Shown here: positions 8,631 to 16,273 of the stretch, piece after piece | Layout of the letters: each line of letters opens with the position of its first letter | Numbering within the stretch: position 1 is the first letter of the stretch | Program-made: the position numbers and the translations under genes | Origin: Acidobacteriota bacterium | Lineage (GTDB): Bacteria > Acidobacteriota > Terriglobia > Bryobacterales > Bryobacteraceae | DNA: 49,565 nucleotides | Assembly (NCBI GenBank): GCA_018268935.1 | Contig: JAFDVS010000086.1 | Location: 1-49,565 of the forward strand | Reading direction: 5' to 3' | Notes under the pieces: generated by a model | What the model saw: only the letters and a program-made list of their open reading frames with translations | What the model was told of the DNA's origin: nothing | The model's database searches: none

Positions 8631-10388
8631 ATGCGGATCTACCAGTTTCAAGCACCTGTTGGTGAACTCGTCAGCCAAAAGCCGATATCCGCAACAGCGA
8701 TCGGTCTCCACGCGATTGCCCGGCTGGTGGCTCTCCTCGTGGCAGGCAGCGGCGCCCTCAATCTCCTTTCGCTAATGGGCGGTCCCGTTCCCACAGAGAT
8801 GCCGGACTGGCTGCTTCTGCTCTTCCCTCTGGACTTCGCCGGCATTCACCGCACACTCACGCTCGTTTCCGGCTTCGCATTGATCCTGGTCGCCGTGCAC
8901 CTCTGGGCCTACAAACAGCGTGCCTGGCGCGCGGCCTTCCTGCTGGCCTCGGGCTCCGTCCTCTTTCATCTGCTGCCTTTGCCCTCGCGCAATGGCTGGA
9001 ATCTGGAAGAAGCGCTGAGCTCGGGTGTGCTTTGCGCTGTGCTGTGGCTGAGCCGCAGGTTGTTCGATATGGGCGCCGAGCCGCCGCGCATCGCAACCGC
9101 GGCGCTCCGAGCAGCCTTTGCCTTCGCCGTCACCGCAATCTACGGAGTGGCCGGATTCTGGCTGCTCGAGCCCGCCGAATTCCATCGCAACTTCCACTGG
9201 TGGGATGCGGCCTGGGGCACTGTCCGCCTCATGCTGTTTGTCGGCGACACCAGCATCGTGCCGCACACGCCTTACGCAGCCTGGTTTCTTGACTCGTTGT
9301 TCTGGATGTCCGGTGTGACCTTCTTCTATAGCGGATTCGTTCTCTTCCGGCCTGTCGTCTACAACTTTCAAGTGAACCGGACCGCATCCGCGCAGGCACG
9401 CTCCATCGCCGAACAGCACGGACGCAGCAGCCAGGATTTCTTCAAACACTCCACCGACAAGAGCTATTTTTTCACCGCCGGCGGCCGCAGCTTTCTCGGC
9501 TATCGCGTCGCCGGCAACTACGCGTTGGCTCTAGGCGATCCGGTGGGACCAGTGGAAGACATGGAATCCGCGGTGCGGGAGTTTCGTGACTTCTGCCGGG
9601 CCAAGGGCTGGCGCGTGGGTTTCCATCAGGTGAGCGCCGACCGGCTCCCCATCTTCGAATCACTCGGCTTTCAACACCTCAAAGTGGGCGATGACGCCAT
9701 CGTCGACCTCAACCGCTTTTCCCTCTCCGGCAGCGCCATGAAGGAGTTTCGCAATACGGTGAATCGCCTGGAGCGCCTCGGCTATCGTGTCGAGCGATTC
9801 GATCCGCCTCTATCTGACGCGCTGCTGCAGCAATTACGGCTGATATCCGATCAGTGGCTCGAGATCCCCGGGCACCGCGAGCGGCAATTCACTTTAGGGC
9901 GCTTCGAGCCTTCCTACGTCGCCTCCACTCCGGTCTATGTCGCCTTCCATGCCGAAAACGAAGCAGTGGCGTTTCTCAACCTCGTGCCCTCCTACGACGC
10001 TTCCGCCGCCACGGTCGATCTCATGCGCCGCACCGGGCATCAGGTCAACGGCCTCATGGATTTCCTCTTCGCCAAAGTCTTTCTCGATCTCAAGGCGCGC
10101 GGCATCGCCCAGTTCCACCTCGGCATGGCGCCCTTGTCTGACTCGGCGGAACACGCGCCCGCGTCCCTGGACGAGCGCTTCGTGCATTGGACCCTGCGCA
10201 AGCTTCCGTTCCTGTTTCGCGCCGACAGCTTGCGGCGTTTCAAAGCCAAGTACGCCGATGAATGGAGCCCGCGCTACGCCGTCTATCAAAGCAGGCTCGA
10301 CCTGCCGCGTCTGGCCCTGGCTCTCCATCGCATCTGCGAGTTCCGCCCCAAGCGCGAGCGGCGCCACAGCGGGAGGCAAGCGGCATGA
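8631..10388 (+). CDS. MprF/LpiA-like phosphatidylglycerol lysyltransferase (DUF2156)
   Basis: An integral membrane protein of about 585 residues. ATG 8631 has GGGTGA 9 bases upstream; GTG 8619 and TTG 8601 are in-frame alternatives. The N-terminal half (to about residue 255) has roughly seven hydrophobic segments. The C-terminal half (about 275-570) is a DUF2156 GNAT-like synthase domain, recognisable from the DKSYFFTAGG region, LALGDPVGP, the LGF/IVDL strand and KYADEWSPRYAVY near the end. In MprF/LpiA this domain moves lysine or alanine from aminoacyl-tRNA to phosphatidylglycerol, reducing surface negative charge. The N-terminal part does not look like the flippase domain; that domain is encoded two genes downstream. 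Confidence 0.85.
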   Translation: MRIYQFQAPVGELVSQKPISATAIGLHAIARLVALLVAGSGALNLLSLMGGPVPTEMPDWLLLLFPLDFAGIHRTLTLVSGFALILVAVHLWAYKQRAWRAAFLLASGSVLFHLLPLPSRNGWNLEEALSSGVLCAVLWLSRRLFDMGAEPPRIATAALRAAFAFAVTAIYGVAGFWLLEPAEFHRNFHWWDAAWGTVRLMLFVGDTSIVPHTPYAAWFLDSLFWMSGVTFFYSGFVLFRPVVYNFQVNRTASAQARSIAEQHGRSSQDFFKHSTDKSYFFTAGGRSFLGYRVAGNYALALGDPVGPVEDMESAVREFRDFCRAKGWRVGFHQVSADRLPIFESLGFQHLKVGDDAIVDLNRFSLSGSAMKEFRNTVNRLERLGYRVERFDPPLSDALLQQLRLISDQWLEIPGHRERQFTLGRFEPSYVASTPVYVAFHAENEAVAFLNLVPSYDASAATVDLMRRTGHQVNGLMDFLFAKVFLDLKARGIAQFHLGMAPLSDSAEHAPASLDERFVHWTLRKLPFLFRADSLRRFKAKYADEWSPRYAVYQSRLDLPRLALALHRICEFRPKRERRHSGRQAA

Positions 10389-11125
10389 GCATGGCGGCAG
10401 CACTGCTGTTGGTTGGGCAACTCGCCGCCGCGGACACCACCACCATTCGCGGCCGTGCAGTACCACTCGCCGAGTTGCCATCGAACACCGGGCACGCGCC
10501 CGTTGCCGTCGTCTTCCTGCCCGGCGACGGCGGCTGGCGGGGAACCGCAATCACCATCGCCCGCAACATCTCCTCCTGGGGGTTCGATGTCTTTGGCTTC
10601 GACACGAAGAAATACCTTGAGACCTTTTCCGCCGGCGGAGCCGCACTGTCGCCACAGCAGTTGGCCGACGATGTGCGCACCGTGGCACAGAGTGTTTCCG
10701 GCTCATCGCATCGTCCCGTGGTGCTGGTGGGTTGGTCGCAAGGCGCATCCATGGCGGTAGCCGCTGCTGCTGGACTCGGGGCGCGCACGCCCATTCACGG
10801 CGTAATCACGCTCGGCCTTCCCGAATCCGGCGTGTTGGGTTGGGATTGGAAAGCCACGCTCGCCGTAGTCGCCCATCGCGAACCCGATCAGCCTGCCTTT
10901 CCCGTAAAGCCGCTGCTCTCCGCGTCATCGCTTGTGCCGGTGTGGCTCATCCACGGCAGTGAGGATGAGTACACGGCTCTTACTGCCGCGCGAGCGCTTT
11001 TCCACTCCGCCCGTGAGCCCAAGCATATGGAAGAAATCACCGGCGCGAACCACCGCTTCGAGGGGCATCAGAGCGAGTTGTATCAATCGCTGCAAAGGGG
11101 GCTCGCATGGATCGCCTCGCGATGA
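10385..11125 (+). CDS. AcvB/VirJ-type periplasmic serine hydrolase
   Basis: A protein of 246 residues starting at ATG 10385, four bases inside the preceding gene (ATGA). An upstream in-frame start at 10262 would bury the signal peptide (residues 1-16). The VirJ/AcvB family is indicated by LPGDGGWRG (46-53) and an alpha/beta-hydrolase triad: Ser118 (GWSQG), Asp194 (GSEDEY) and His223 (ANHRFEG). In Rhizobium and Agrobacterium, AcvB is encoded beside LpiA and is reported to hydrolyse lysyl-phosphatidylglycerol in the periplasm. Its overlap with a DUF2156 synthase makes the same activity likely here. Only one VirJ domain is present, so the protein is much shorter than two-domain AcvB. Confidence 0.85.
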   Translation: MSMAAALLLVGQLAAADTTTIRGRAVPLAELPSNTGHAPVAVVFLPGDGGWRGTAITIARNISSWGFDVFGFDTKKYLETFSAGGAALSPQQLADDVRTVAQSVSGSSHRPVVLVGWSQGASMAVAAAAGLGARTPIHGVITLGLPESGVLGWDWKATLAVVAHREPDQPAFPVKPLLSASSLVPVWLIHGSEDEYTALTAARALFHSAREPKHMEEITGANHRFEGHQSELYQSLQRGLAWIASR

Positions 11126-12030
11126 CCCGGTCAAAGGCAGCTCTATGGGGAGCAATCACGGCCACCATCGCGGCCGTTGCTTTGTGGGCCGCTCTGCGCG
11201 GGATGGAATGGACCAGCTTCCGGAGTCAGCTCCGCAGCCTCGATTGGCGCTGGTTGGCCCTGGCCGTGTTCTTCGATATCGCCAGCTACGCCGCACAGGG
11301 TTTGCGCTGGCGCTACCTGCTCAACGGCGCCCGCCTATGGCAAACCACGCGCGCCATCTATGCTGGCCTGTTCTGCAATGAAGTCGTTCCGTTGCGCCCT
11401 GGCGAGGCCGTAAGAGCCTGGCTCGCTTCGCGCGACTTGCGCGTAAGCATCCTGTCCATTGCGCCCACCATCCTCGCCGAGCGGCTCATGGATGGCATTT
11501 GGCTCGCTGCCGCCTTACTGGCCGCGTTGGCTATAGCTCCGCTCCCCGCACAACTGGTTCACATCGTATGGATCGTCGCGGGCACGGTGGTTCTGCTCGT
11601 CGCTGCCGCTCTGCTCATCGGCCGCGCACGCCTGCCCGCGCTTCCCCAGGCCTTGCGAAACTCCCCGGCCCTGGCCATCTCCGGATGCTTCCTGCTCACC
11701 CAGGGACTCGCCTTCTGGGCCGTGGGGCGCGCCAGCCATCTCAGCCTGAACATCGCCGCGGCCTTCGTGGTGATGCTGGTGGTCCGGATCGGCACAATGA
11801 TCCCCGGCGCGCCGGCGAATCTCGGCACACATCAGTTCTCCACGGTTCTGGGCCTGTCGCTGTACGGAATCCCACAGGCTGCCGCCGCCGCTTACGCTCT
11901 GGTTGTGTTTGTTGTCCTCACCGTGCCGCTGCTGGCAATCGGCTTCTTCGCCTGCATGCATGCGGGATTGAACTGGCAGAGCATCCGAACGTTGTTCGGC
12001 TGCATCCCACCACCCCGCGGCTGCATCTAA
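11107..12030 (+). CDS. LPG_synthase_TM (UPF0104) membrane protein, MprF flippase-like
   Basis: A protein of 307 residues with about eight hydrophobic segments. Hallmark motifs are QGLRWRYLL, NEVVPLRPGEAVRAW, ERLMDGIW and PGAPANLGTHQF, as in the PF03706 flippase domain of MprF. ATG 11107 is favoured by CAAAGGGG just upstream; ATG 11122 overlapping the previous stop is an alternative. In MprF this domain moves lysyl-PG to the outer leaflet. Here it is a separate protein in the same tight operon as the synthase-like and AcvB-like proteins, so it probably completes a split lysyl-PG pathway. The last 40 residues are less typical. Confidence 0.83.
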   Translation: MDRLAMTRSKAALWGAITATIAAVALWAALRGMEWTSFRSQLRSLDWRWLALAVFFDIASYAAQGLRWRYLLNGARLWQTTRAIYAGLFCNEVVPLRPGEAVRAWLASRDLRVSILSIAPTILAERLMDGIWLAAALLAALAIAPLPAQLVHIVWIVAGTVVLLVAAALLIGRARLPALPQALRNSPALAISGCFLLTQGLAFWAVGRASHLSLNIAAAFVVMLVVRIGTMIPGAPANLGTHQFSTVLGLSLYGIPQAAAAAYALVVFVVLTVPLLAIGFFACMHAGLNWQSIRTLFGCIPPPRGCI

Positions 12031-12080
12031 CAACCCGTAGCGTTCTGAGCCGCGCGCGTCAGCAAGCGGATTCGAGTTAC

Positions 12081-12086
12081 GATAAT
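12081..12086 (+). promoter_or_regulatory. Possible -10 element of the cysM operon
   Basis: GATAAT (5 of 6 consensus matches) lies 18 bases upstream of the cysM start, in a 73-base gap after the lysyl-PG-type operon. No good -35 was found at 17 bases, so support is weak. Confidence 0.3.
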
Positions 12087-12103
12087 TAGGTAACCCTGGG
12101 CTC

Positions 12104-13078
12104 ATGGCAATTCCCCTCGCAGCGACCAATTATTGGAAAACCCAATCTACGTCTATCCTTTCCTCGATCGGCAACACCCCCCTCTTCCGCCTCGAGCGCA
12201 TTGGAGCTGAGTACCCAGGCATCGAAATCCACGTCAAAGCCGAGTTCATGAACCCCGGCGGCTCCGTCAAAGATCGCCCCGCGCTCAACATGATCCTCGA
12301 CGGTGAGCGCACCGGCAAACTCACCAAAGACCGCATTCTCCTCGATTCCACCAGCGGCAACACCGGCATCGCCTACGCCATGATCTGCGCCGCCAAAGGC
12401 TACCGCGTCAAACTCTGCCTTCCCCGCAACGCCTCCGAAGAGCGCAAGCGCATTCTCAATGCCTTCGGCGTTGATGTTGTTCTCACCGATCCCGGCGAGG
12501 GCTCCGACGGCGCGATTCGCAAGTGCCGCGAGATCTACGAAGCCAACCCCGACATCTACTACTACCCCGATCAGTACAGCAACCCGGCCAACTGGAAAGC
12601 GCACTTTGAAACCACAGGGCCTGAACTGATCCGGCAGACCGAAGGCCGCATCACCCACTTCATCTCCGCCATGGGGACCAGCGGCACCTTCGTCGGCACG
12701 TCTCGCCGCTTGAAGCGTGACATCCCCGGCGTCACCTGCATCTCCGCGCAGCCCTCCACCGGCTTCCATGGTCTGGAAGGCCTCAAGCACATGCCTACGG
12801 CCATCGTTCCGGCCATCTACGATTCATCCATCGCCGACGAAAACGTGTGGCTAGAAACCGAAGATGCCTACCACATGGTCCGCCTCCTGGCCAAAGAGGA
12901 AGGCATGCTCGTCGGCATCAGCGCCGGCGGCAACGTCGTCGCCGCTCTCAAACTCGCCCGCCGCCTCCACAAGGAAGGCCGCAAAGCGGTCATCGTCACC
13001 GTCCTCTGTGACGGCGCCGCCAAGTATCTCAGCGATCCCTTCTGGGATCAGCAATCCCCGGAAGACTACGCCATCTAG
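12104..13078 (+). CDS. cysM: Cysteine synthase, CysM type (PLP-dependent, sulfur-carrier-linked)
   Basis: A fold-type II PLP enzyme of 324 residues. The PLP-binding lysine is Lys56 (GGSVKDR); TSGNTG (83-88) binds the substrate carboxylate; GTSGTFVGTSRRL binds the PLP phosphate. It should form cysteine from an activated serine and a sulfur donor. Mec, CysO and MoeZ follow directly, so the donor is most likely CysO thiocarboxylate rather than free sulfide, as in Mycobacterium tuberculosis CysM, which uses O-phosphoserine. In an alignment by eye, the arginine that recognises O-phosphoserine in the mycobacterial enzyme falls on a lysine in GLEGLKHMP. The stop is three bases before mec. Confidence 0.93.
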   Translation: MAIPLAATNYWKTQSTSILSSIGNTPLFRLERIGAEYPGIEIHVKAEFMNPGGSVKDRPALNMILDGERTGKLTKDRILLDSTSGNTGIAYAMICAAKGYRVKLCLPRNASEERKRILNAFGVDVVLTDPGEGSDGAIRKCREIYEANPDIYYYPDQYSNPANWKAHFETTGPELIRQTEGRITHFISAMGTSGTFVGTSRRLKRDIPGVTCISAQPSTGFHGLEGLKHMPTAIVPAIYDSSIADENVWLETEDAYHMVRLLAKEEGMLVGISAGGNVVAALKLARRLHKEGRKAVIVTVLCDGAAKYLSDPFWDQQSPEDYAI

Positions 13079-13081
13079 CTC

Positions 13082-13498
13082 ATGATCAAAATCGACAAAT
13101 CCGCCTGGGACATCATGCTCGCCCACGCCCGTGCCTGCTACCCCCGTGAATGCTGCGGCACTATGCTCGGCACCGAAGAGAACGGCGTACGCTCCGTGAA
13201 AATCGCCCGTCCCATGCGCAACGCCTTCGAAGGCGCGCAGGAAGACACGTACGTCCTCGATCCCCAGGAACAACTCGCCGTCGAGAAGGAAGCGCGCGCC
13301 CAAGGACTTAGCGTCGTCGGCATCTTCCACTCCCACCCCGATTGCGACGCCTACTTCTCCAAGCGCGACCTGGAAAATTCCTGTCCCTGGTATTCCTTCG
13401 TCGTCCTCTCCATCAAAAACGGCGAGTTCGACCACGCCAACAGCTTTCTACCCAACTTCGACCAAACCGAAGCTCCGAAAGAGCCATTAGAATATTAG
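13082..13498 (+). CDS. mec: Mec-type JAMM metallopeptidase for CysO
   Basis: A zinc peptidase of 138 residues. The full JAMM set is visible: Glu23 (PRECCG), His83 and His85 (HSHP), Ser93 and Asp96 (SKRD). In the mycobacterial pathway Mec cleaves cysteine from the CysO-cysteine adduct after an S-to-N shift. It lies between cysM and the carrier gene, matching that role. Because this operon's carrier carries one residue after its Gly-Gly, this enzyme might also mature the carrier, as QbsD is proposed to do for QbsE. No ribosome site is obvious before ATG 13082; coupling to cysM is likely. Confidence 0.9.
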   Translation: MIKIDKSAWDIMLAHARACYPRECCGTMLGTEENGVRSVKIARPMRNAFEGAQEDTYVLDPQEQLAVEKEARAQGLSVVGIFHSHPDCDAYFSKRDLENSCPWYSFVVLSIKNGEFDHANSFLPNFDQTEAPKEPLEY

Positions 13499-13505
13499 AT
13501 TCACC

Positions 13506-13781
13506 ATGCCCAAGATCCTTATCCCAACCCCTCTGCGTCAATTTGCGGGCGGCAACGATGCCGTCGATGCCGCCGGCGCCACCATCGGCGAATGCCTCGA
13601 AGCGCTCACCACCCAGCACCCCGACCTGCGCAAAAACCTCTTCAACGACGAAGGCAAGCTGCGCAGCTTCGTCAACATCTACCTGAACGATGAAGACATC
13701 CGCTACCTCAGCAAGACCGGCACCGCCGTCAAGGACAGCGATACCATCTCCATCGTTCCTTCCATCGCCGGAGGACGTTAA
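13506..13781 (+). CDS. cysO: CysO-like sulfur carrier (MoaD/ThiS family) ending Gly-Gly-Arg
   Basis: A ubiquitin-like sulfur carrier of 91 residues. FVNIYLNDEDIRYL and DTISIVPSIAGG closely follow mycobacterial CysO. The active form needs a C-terminal Gly-Gly that is adenylated and converted to a thiocarboxylate. Here the frame ends GGA-GGA-CGT-TAA, so an arginine (residue 91) follows Gly89-Gly90 and must probably be removed first. The stop shares one base with the moeZ start. Regular CysO ends at Gly-Gly, so the added residue is the odd feature; a sequencing error cannot be excluded, but the stop/start overlap is clean. Confidence 0.9.
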   Translation: MPKILIPTPLRQFAGGNDAVDAAGATIGECLEALTTQHPDLRKNLFNDEGKLRSFVNIYLNDEDIRYLSKTGTAVKDSDTISIVPSIAGGR

Positions 13782-14950
13782 TGTCGGCCACTGCAGTACC
13801 TGTTGCTCTCTCTAACGAAGAAGTTCTTCGCTATAGCCGCCACCTCATCCTGCCCGAAGTCGGCATGGACGGCCAGCTCAAGCTGAAGCAGGCGAAAGTC
13901 CTTTGCATCGGCACCGGCGGACTCGGCGCCCCCATCGGCATGTATCTCGCCGCGGCCGGCATCGGCACCATCGGCCTCGTCGATTTCGACATCGTCGACC
14001 GCACCAACCTCCAGCGCCAGATCATCCATGGCACCAAGGACATCGGCAAGAAGAAGCTCGACAGCGCCGCCGAAACCATCGCCGACATCAACCCCAACGT
14101 CAACGTCGTCAAATACGAAGTCGCGCTCTCCAGCGAAAACGCCCTTCAGATCATGAAGGGCTACGACGTGGTGGTCGATGGCACCGACAACTTCCCCACT
14201 CGTTACCTGGTGAACGATGCCTGCGTCCTGCTCGGCATCCCCAACGTCTACGGCTCCATCTTCCGTTTCGAAGGCCAGTCCACTGTCTTCGCTACGAAGG
14301 ACGGCCCCTGCTACCGCTGCCTTTATCCTGAGCCGCCACCTCCCGGCCTCGTCCCCAGTTGCGCCGAGGGCGGCGTTCTCGGCATCCTCCCCGGCATGAT
14401 CGGCGTGATGCAAGCCACCGAAACCGTGAAGCTCATCCTTGGCAAAGGCGACACCCTCGTAGGCCGCCTGGTGCTCTACGATGCCCTCAACATGCGCTTC
14501 CGCGAAATGCGTCTCCGCCGCAGCCCGGAATGCCCCATCTGCGGCCCCAACCGCACCATCACCCAACTCATCGACTACCACCAGTTCTGCGGCATCCCGC
14601 AGCAGCCGGCCCAGCCCGAACCTGCCGCCGCGAACTCCGGCGAGATCGATCCCGTCGACGTGAAGAAGCTGCTCGATGCCAAGCACAATTTCGTCTTCAT
14701 CGATGTCCGCGAGCCGCACGAATACCAGATCTGCCAGATCGGCGCGACACTCATCCCGCTCGGCACGCTGCCGCAGCGGCTGAAGGAACTTGATCCGAAA
14801 GCCGAATACGTCATGCACTGCAAGAGCGGCATGCGCAGCGGCAAGGCCTGCGATCTGCTCCGTCAGAACGGCTTCACCAACGTCCGCAACATGAAGGGCG
14901 GCATTCTCGCCTGGTCCGATAAAGTCGACCCCAGCGTCCCGAAATACTAG
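13781..14950 (+). CDS. moeZ: MoeZ-type adenylyltransferase/sulfurtransferase (ThiF-rhodanese)
   Basis: A two-domain protein of 389 residues. The N-terminal E1-like domain has the GTGGLGAPIGMYLAAAG nucleotide loop (about 43-59), Cys194 in PSCAEGG and a zinc site from Cys177/Cys180 (CYRC) and Cys251/Cys254 (CPIC). The C-terminal rhodanese domain has active-site Cys347 in HCKSGMRSG. It should adenylate the carrier C-terminus and transfer sulfur from the rhodanese persulfide, giving the thiocarboxylate used by CysM. Its presence inside the operon makes the pathway self-contained; in M. tuberculosis moeZ is elsewhere. It may also serve other carriers such as MoaD. Confidence 0.92.
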   Translation: MSATAVPVALSNEEVLRYSRHLILPEVGMDGQLKLKQAKVLCIGTGGLGAPIGMYLAAAGIGTIGLVDFDIVDRTNLQRQIIHGTKDIGKKKLDSAAETIADINPNVNVVKYEVALSSENALQIMKGYDVVVDGTDNFPTRYLVNDACVLLGIPNVYGSIFRFEGQSTVFATKDGPCYRCLYPEPPPPGLVPSCAEGGVLGILPGMIGVMQATETVKLILGKGDTLVGRLVLYDALNMRFREMRLRRSPECPICGPNRTITQLIDYHQFCGIPQQPAQPEPAAANSGEIDPVDVKKLLDAKHNFVFIDVREPHEYQICQIGATLIPLGTLPQRLKELDPKAEYVMHCKSGMRSGKACDLLRQNGFTNVRNMKGGILAWSDKVDPSVPKY

Positions 14951-14985
14951 CCCGTCGCGACCGCATATGACAAACTGAGAGTCAT

Positions 14986-15273
14986 ATGGCGGTCAAGGCA
15001 AAGGAGGCTGTGAAAAAGGCCTCGGAATATTTCGTTGACCTTATGGATGGCCAAGCTTCCGGCGTCCTCTTGGAAGAGCTCTCGTTGTCCCGGGATCAGC
15101 ATGACTGGGAAGTAACCCTTAGCGCGTGGATACCAGAGAGGAAGCCTCCCTCGACGGCAGTCAATCCAATCGGTGAACTCTTTCGCAGCGGTCACGCGAA
15201 GATCTACCGGCTCTTTCAGGTGGACTCGGAGACCGGTGAAGTCAAATCTATGAAGATGCGCAAGGTGGAATGA
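14986..15273 (+). CDS. Small unrecognised protein paired with a PIN-domain protein
   Basis: A soluble protein of 95 residues. It has a Lys/Ala-rich helix (about 3-20), then LLEELSLSRDQHDWEVTLSAW and IYRLFQVDSETGEVKSMKMRKVE, which look like a small antiparallel beta sheet. No helix-turn-helix, ribbon-helix-helix or AbrB motif was seen. The end overlaps the PIN gene by ATGA, as in two-gene toxin-antitoxin modules. A role as antitoxin, adaptor or RNA-binding partner is an inference. I recall similar short beta-rich proteins next to PIN proteins elsewhere but cannot name a family. Confidence 0.65.
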   Translation: MAVKAKEAVKKASEYFVDLMDGQASGVLLEELSLSRDQHDWEVTLSAWIPERKPPSTAVNPIGELFRSGHAKIYRLFQVDSETGEVKSMKMRKVE

Positions 15274-15764
15274 ACGAGGACTTCGCGTTTCTTCAAAAGC
15301 ATCGAAGCAGAGGCGCGCTCTTCGATGCGAATCTGCTCATTGTTTACCTGGTTGGAAAGATGGGCAGCCACTTGTTGAAACAGTATCCGCACACCAAGCA
15401 GTACGAGGACGATTATCCGCTAGTGGAGAAACTCGTAGAGAGCTTCCCCATTCTCTACACGACACCGAATGTTTTGACTGAGGTCAGTAACCTTGGCAGA
15501 AAGGCGGGGCCGCAGTTCTTCGCAGGCATGCGAGCGGTGGTTCGTTTGCTCGATGAACGCTACTGCGCGAGCAGGGACGCTGTCGAGAACGCCCGCTTCG
15601 CCTCCCTGGGGCTCACCGACAGCGGCCTTATGATCGTTGCTTCCGAAGTACTTGTCGTCACCGCAGATTTCCCCTTGTACAGTATCTTGAGGGCCCATCA
15701 ACTGGATGCAGTAAACTTCCATCACCTGAGGCATCTGTCGTGGCATTTCGACGATCAGCAATGA
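15270..15764 (+). CDS. PIN-domain-like nuclease
   Basis: A protein of 164 residues with a PIN-like acidic set: Asp19 (LFDANLLIVYLVG), Glu71 (NVLTEVSNL), Asp117 (LGLTDSGLM) and Asp133 (VVTADFPLY). Their order and spacing fit metal-dependent PIN ribonucleases such as VapC, although at 164 residues it is longer than most VapC toxins. It overlaps the 95-residue protein by four bases. A toxin acting on RNA is the simplest inference, but no recognisable antitoxin domain is present upstream. It might also be a solitary RNA-processing enzyme. Confidence 0.7.
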   Translation: MNEDFAFLQKHRSRGALFDANLLIVYLVGKMGSHLLKQYPHTKQYEDDYPLVEKLVESFPILYTTPNVLTEVSNLGRKAGPQFFAGMRAVVRLLDERYCASRDAVENARFASLGLTDSGLMIVASEVLVVTADFPLYSILRAHQLDAVNFHHLRHLSWHFDDQQ

Positions 15765-15853
15765 GCTATGAGTCCCTAATTACACGCCGCCCCACCACCA
15801 GAAACTTCCCACTCAGGCCGGCAACAGCGAAGGATGAACATAATACTGACTCG

Positions 15854-15877
15854 CCGGAGTGCTAGCATCAACTCCGG
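15854..15877 (+). repeat. Inverted repeat abutting a start codon
   Basis: CCGGAGT (15854-15860) and ACTCCGG (15871-15877) form a perfect 7-base stem with a 10-base loop ending immediately before ATG 15878. The only GGAG in the leader is in the left arm, so folding would hide it. Confidence 0.45.
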
Positions 15878-16273
15878 ATGCACTTCGACGAGGCAACGGC
15901 AAAGTTCCAACACTTCCTTGGCGAACAGGGGCATCCGGGTCCACTACTGTGGATTGCCCCGCAGGACGTTTCCTGGTGGGGATTTAAGCCACTCCTGCGG
16001 ATAAGACCCGAGGCGGAACGCGAGTCCGTAACGCTATTCGATCAGGCAGTCCAACGCGGATTCGGCGTCGCCTTGATAGCAGTGTTCCAATCCAACCATT
16101 CCATTTGCTGCATGGTCGTCGCCCCTGAAGATGCTGATGATGCCGCCAATCGTTTCATCGCCCCGCCGCTCACAATGAAAGTCCGCGAAAACCTACGCAT
16201 GGTCGAAGAGGCAAGTGCGCTCCGATGGTGGCTTTCAAAAAGATTGTTCCCGAGTCGAGACTTCACGGTCTGA
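15878..16273 (+). CDS. Hypothetical protein, 131 aa
   Basis: A protein of 131 residues with no recognised family. It is soluble, with two Trp-rich parts (LLWIAPQDVSWWGFKP and ALRWWLSKRLF) and a central hydrophobic strand pair (GVALIAVFQSNHSICCMVVAP). The leader has an inverted repeat directly against the start codon and no free ribosome site. The gene is 113 bases after the PIN gene and may belong to the same accessory module. It ends 11 bases inside the convergent purN gene. Codon pattern and lack of internal stops support coding, but homology could not be checked. Confidence 0.5.
   Translation: MHFDEATAKFQHFLGEQGHPGPLLWIAPQDVSWWGFKPLLRIRPEAERESVTLFDQAVQRGFGVALIAVFQSNHSICCMVVAPEDADDAANRFIAPPLTMKVRENLRMVEEASALRWWLSKRLFPSRDFTV

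Noticed and set aside
10262..10384. N-terminal extension of the AcvB-like gene
   Set aside because: It overlaps the synthase gene and would bury the signal peptide; ATG 10385 has the usual ATGA coupling.
13778..14818. 346-codon minus-strand open frame
   Set aside because: It is antisense to moeZ, with Asp/Val/Ala-rich composition from GC-rich codons and no domain.
14986..15764. Classical VapBC toxin-antitoxin call
   Set aside because: The PIN protein fits VapC loosely, but the partner has no AbrB, RHH or HTH antitoxin domain, so the specific name is not supported.
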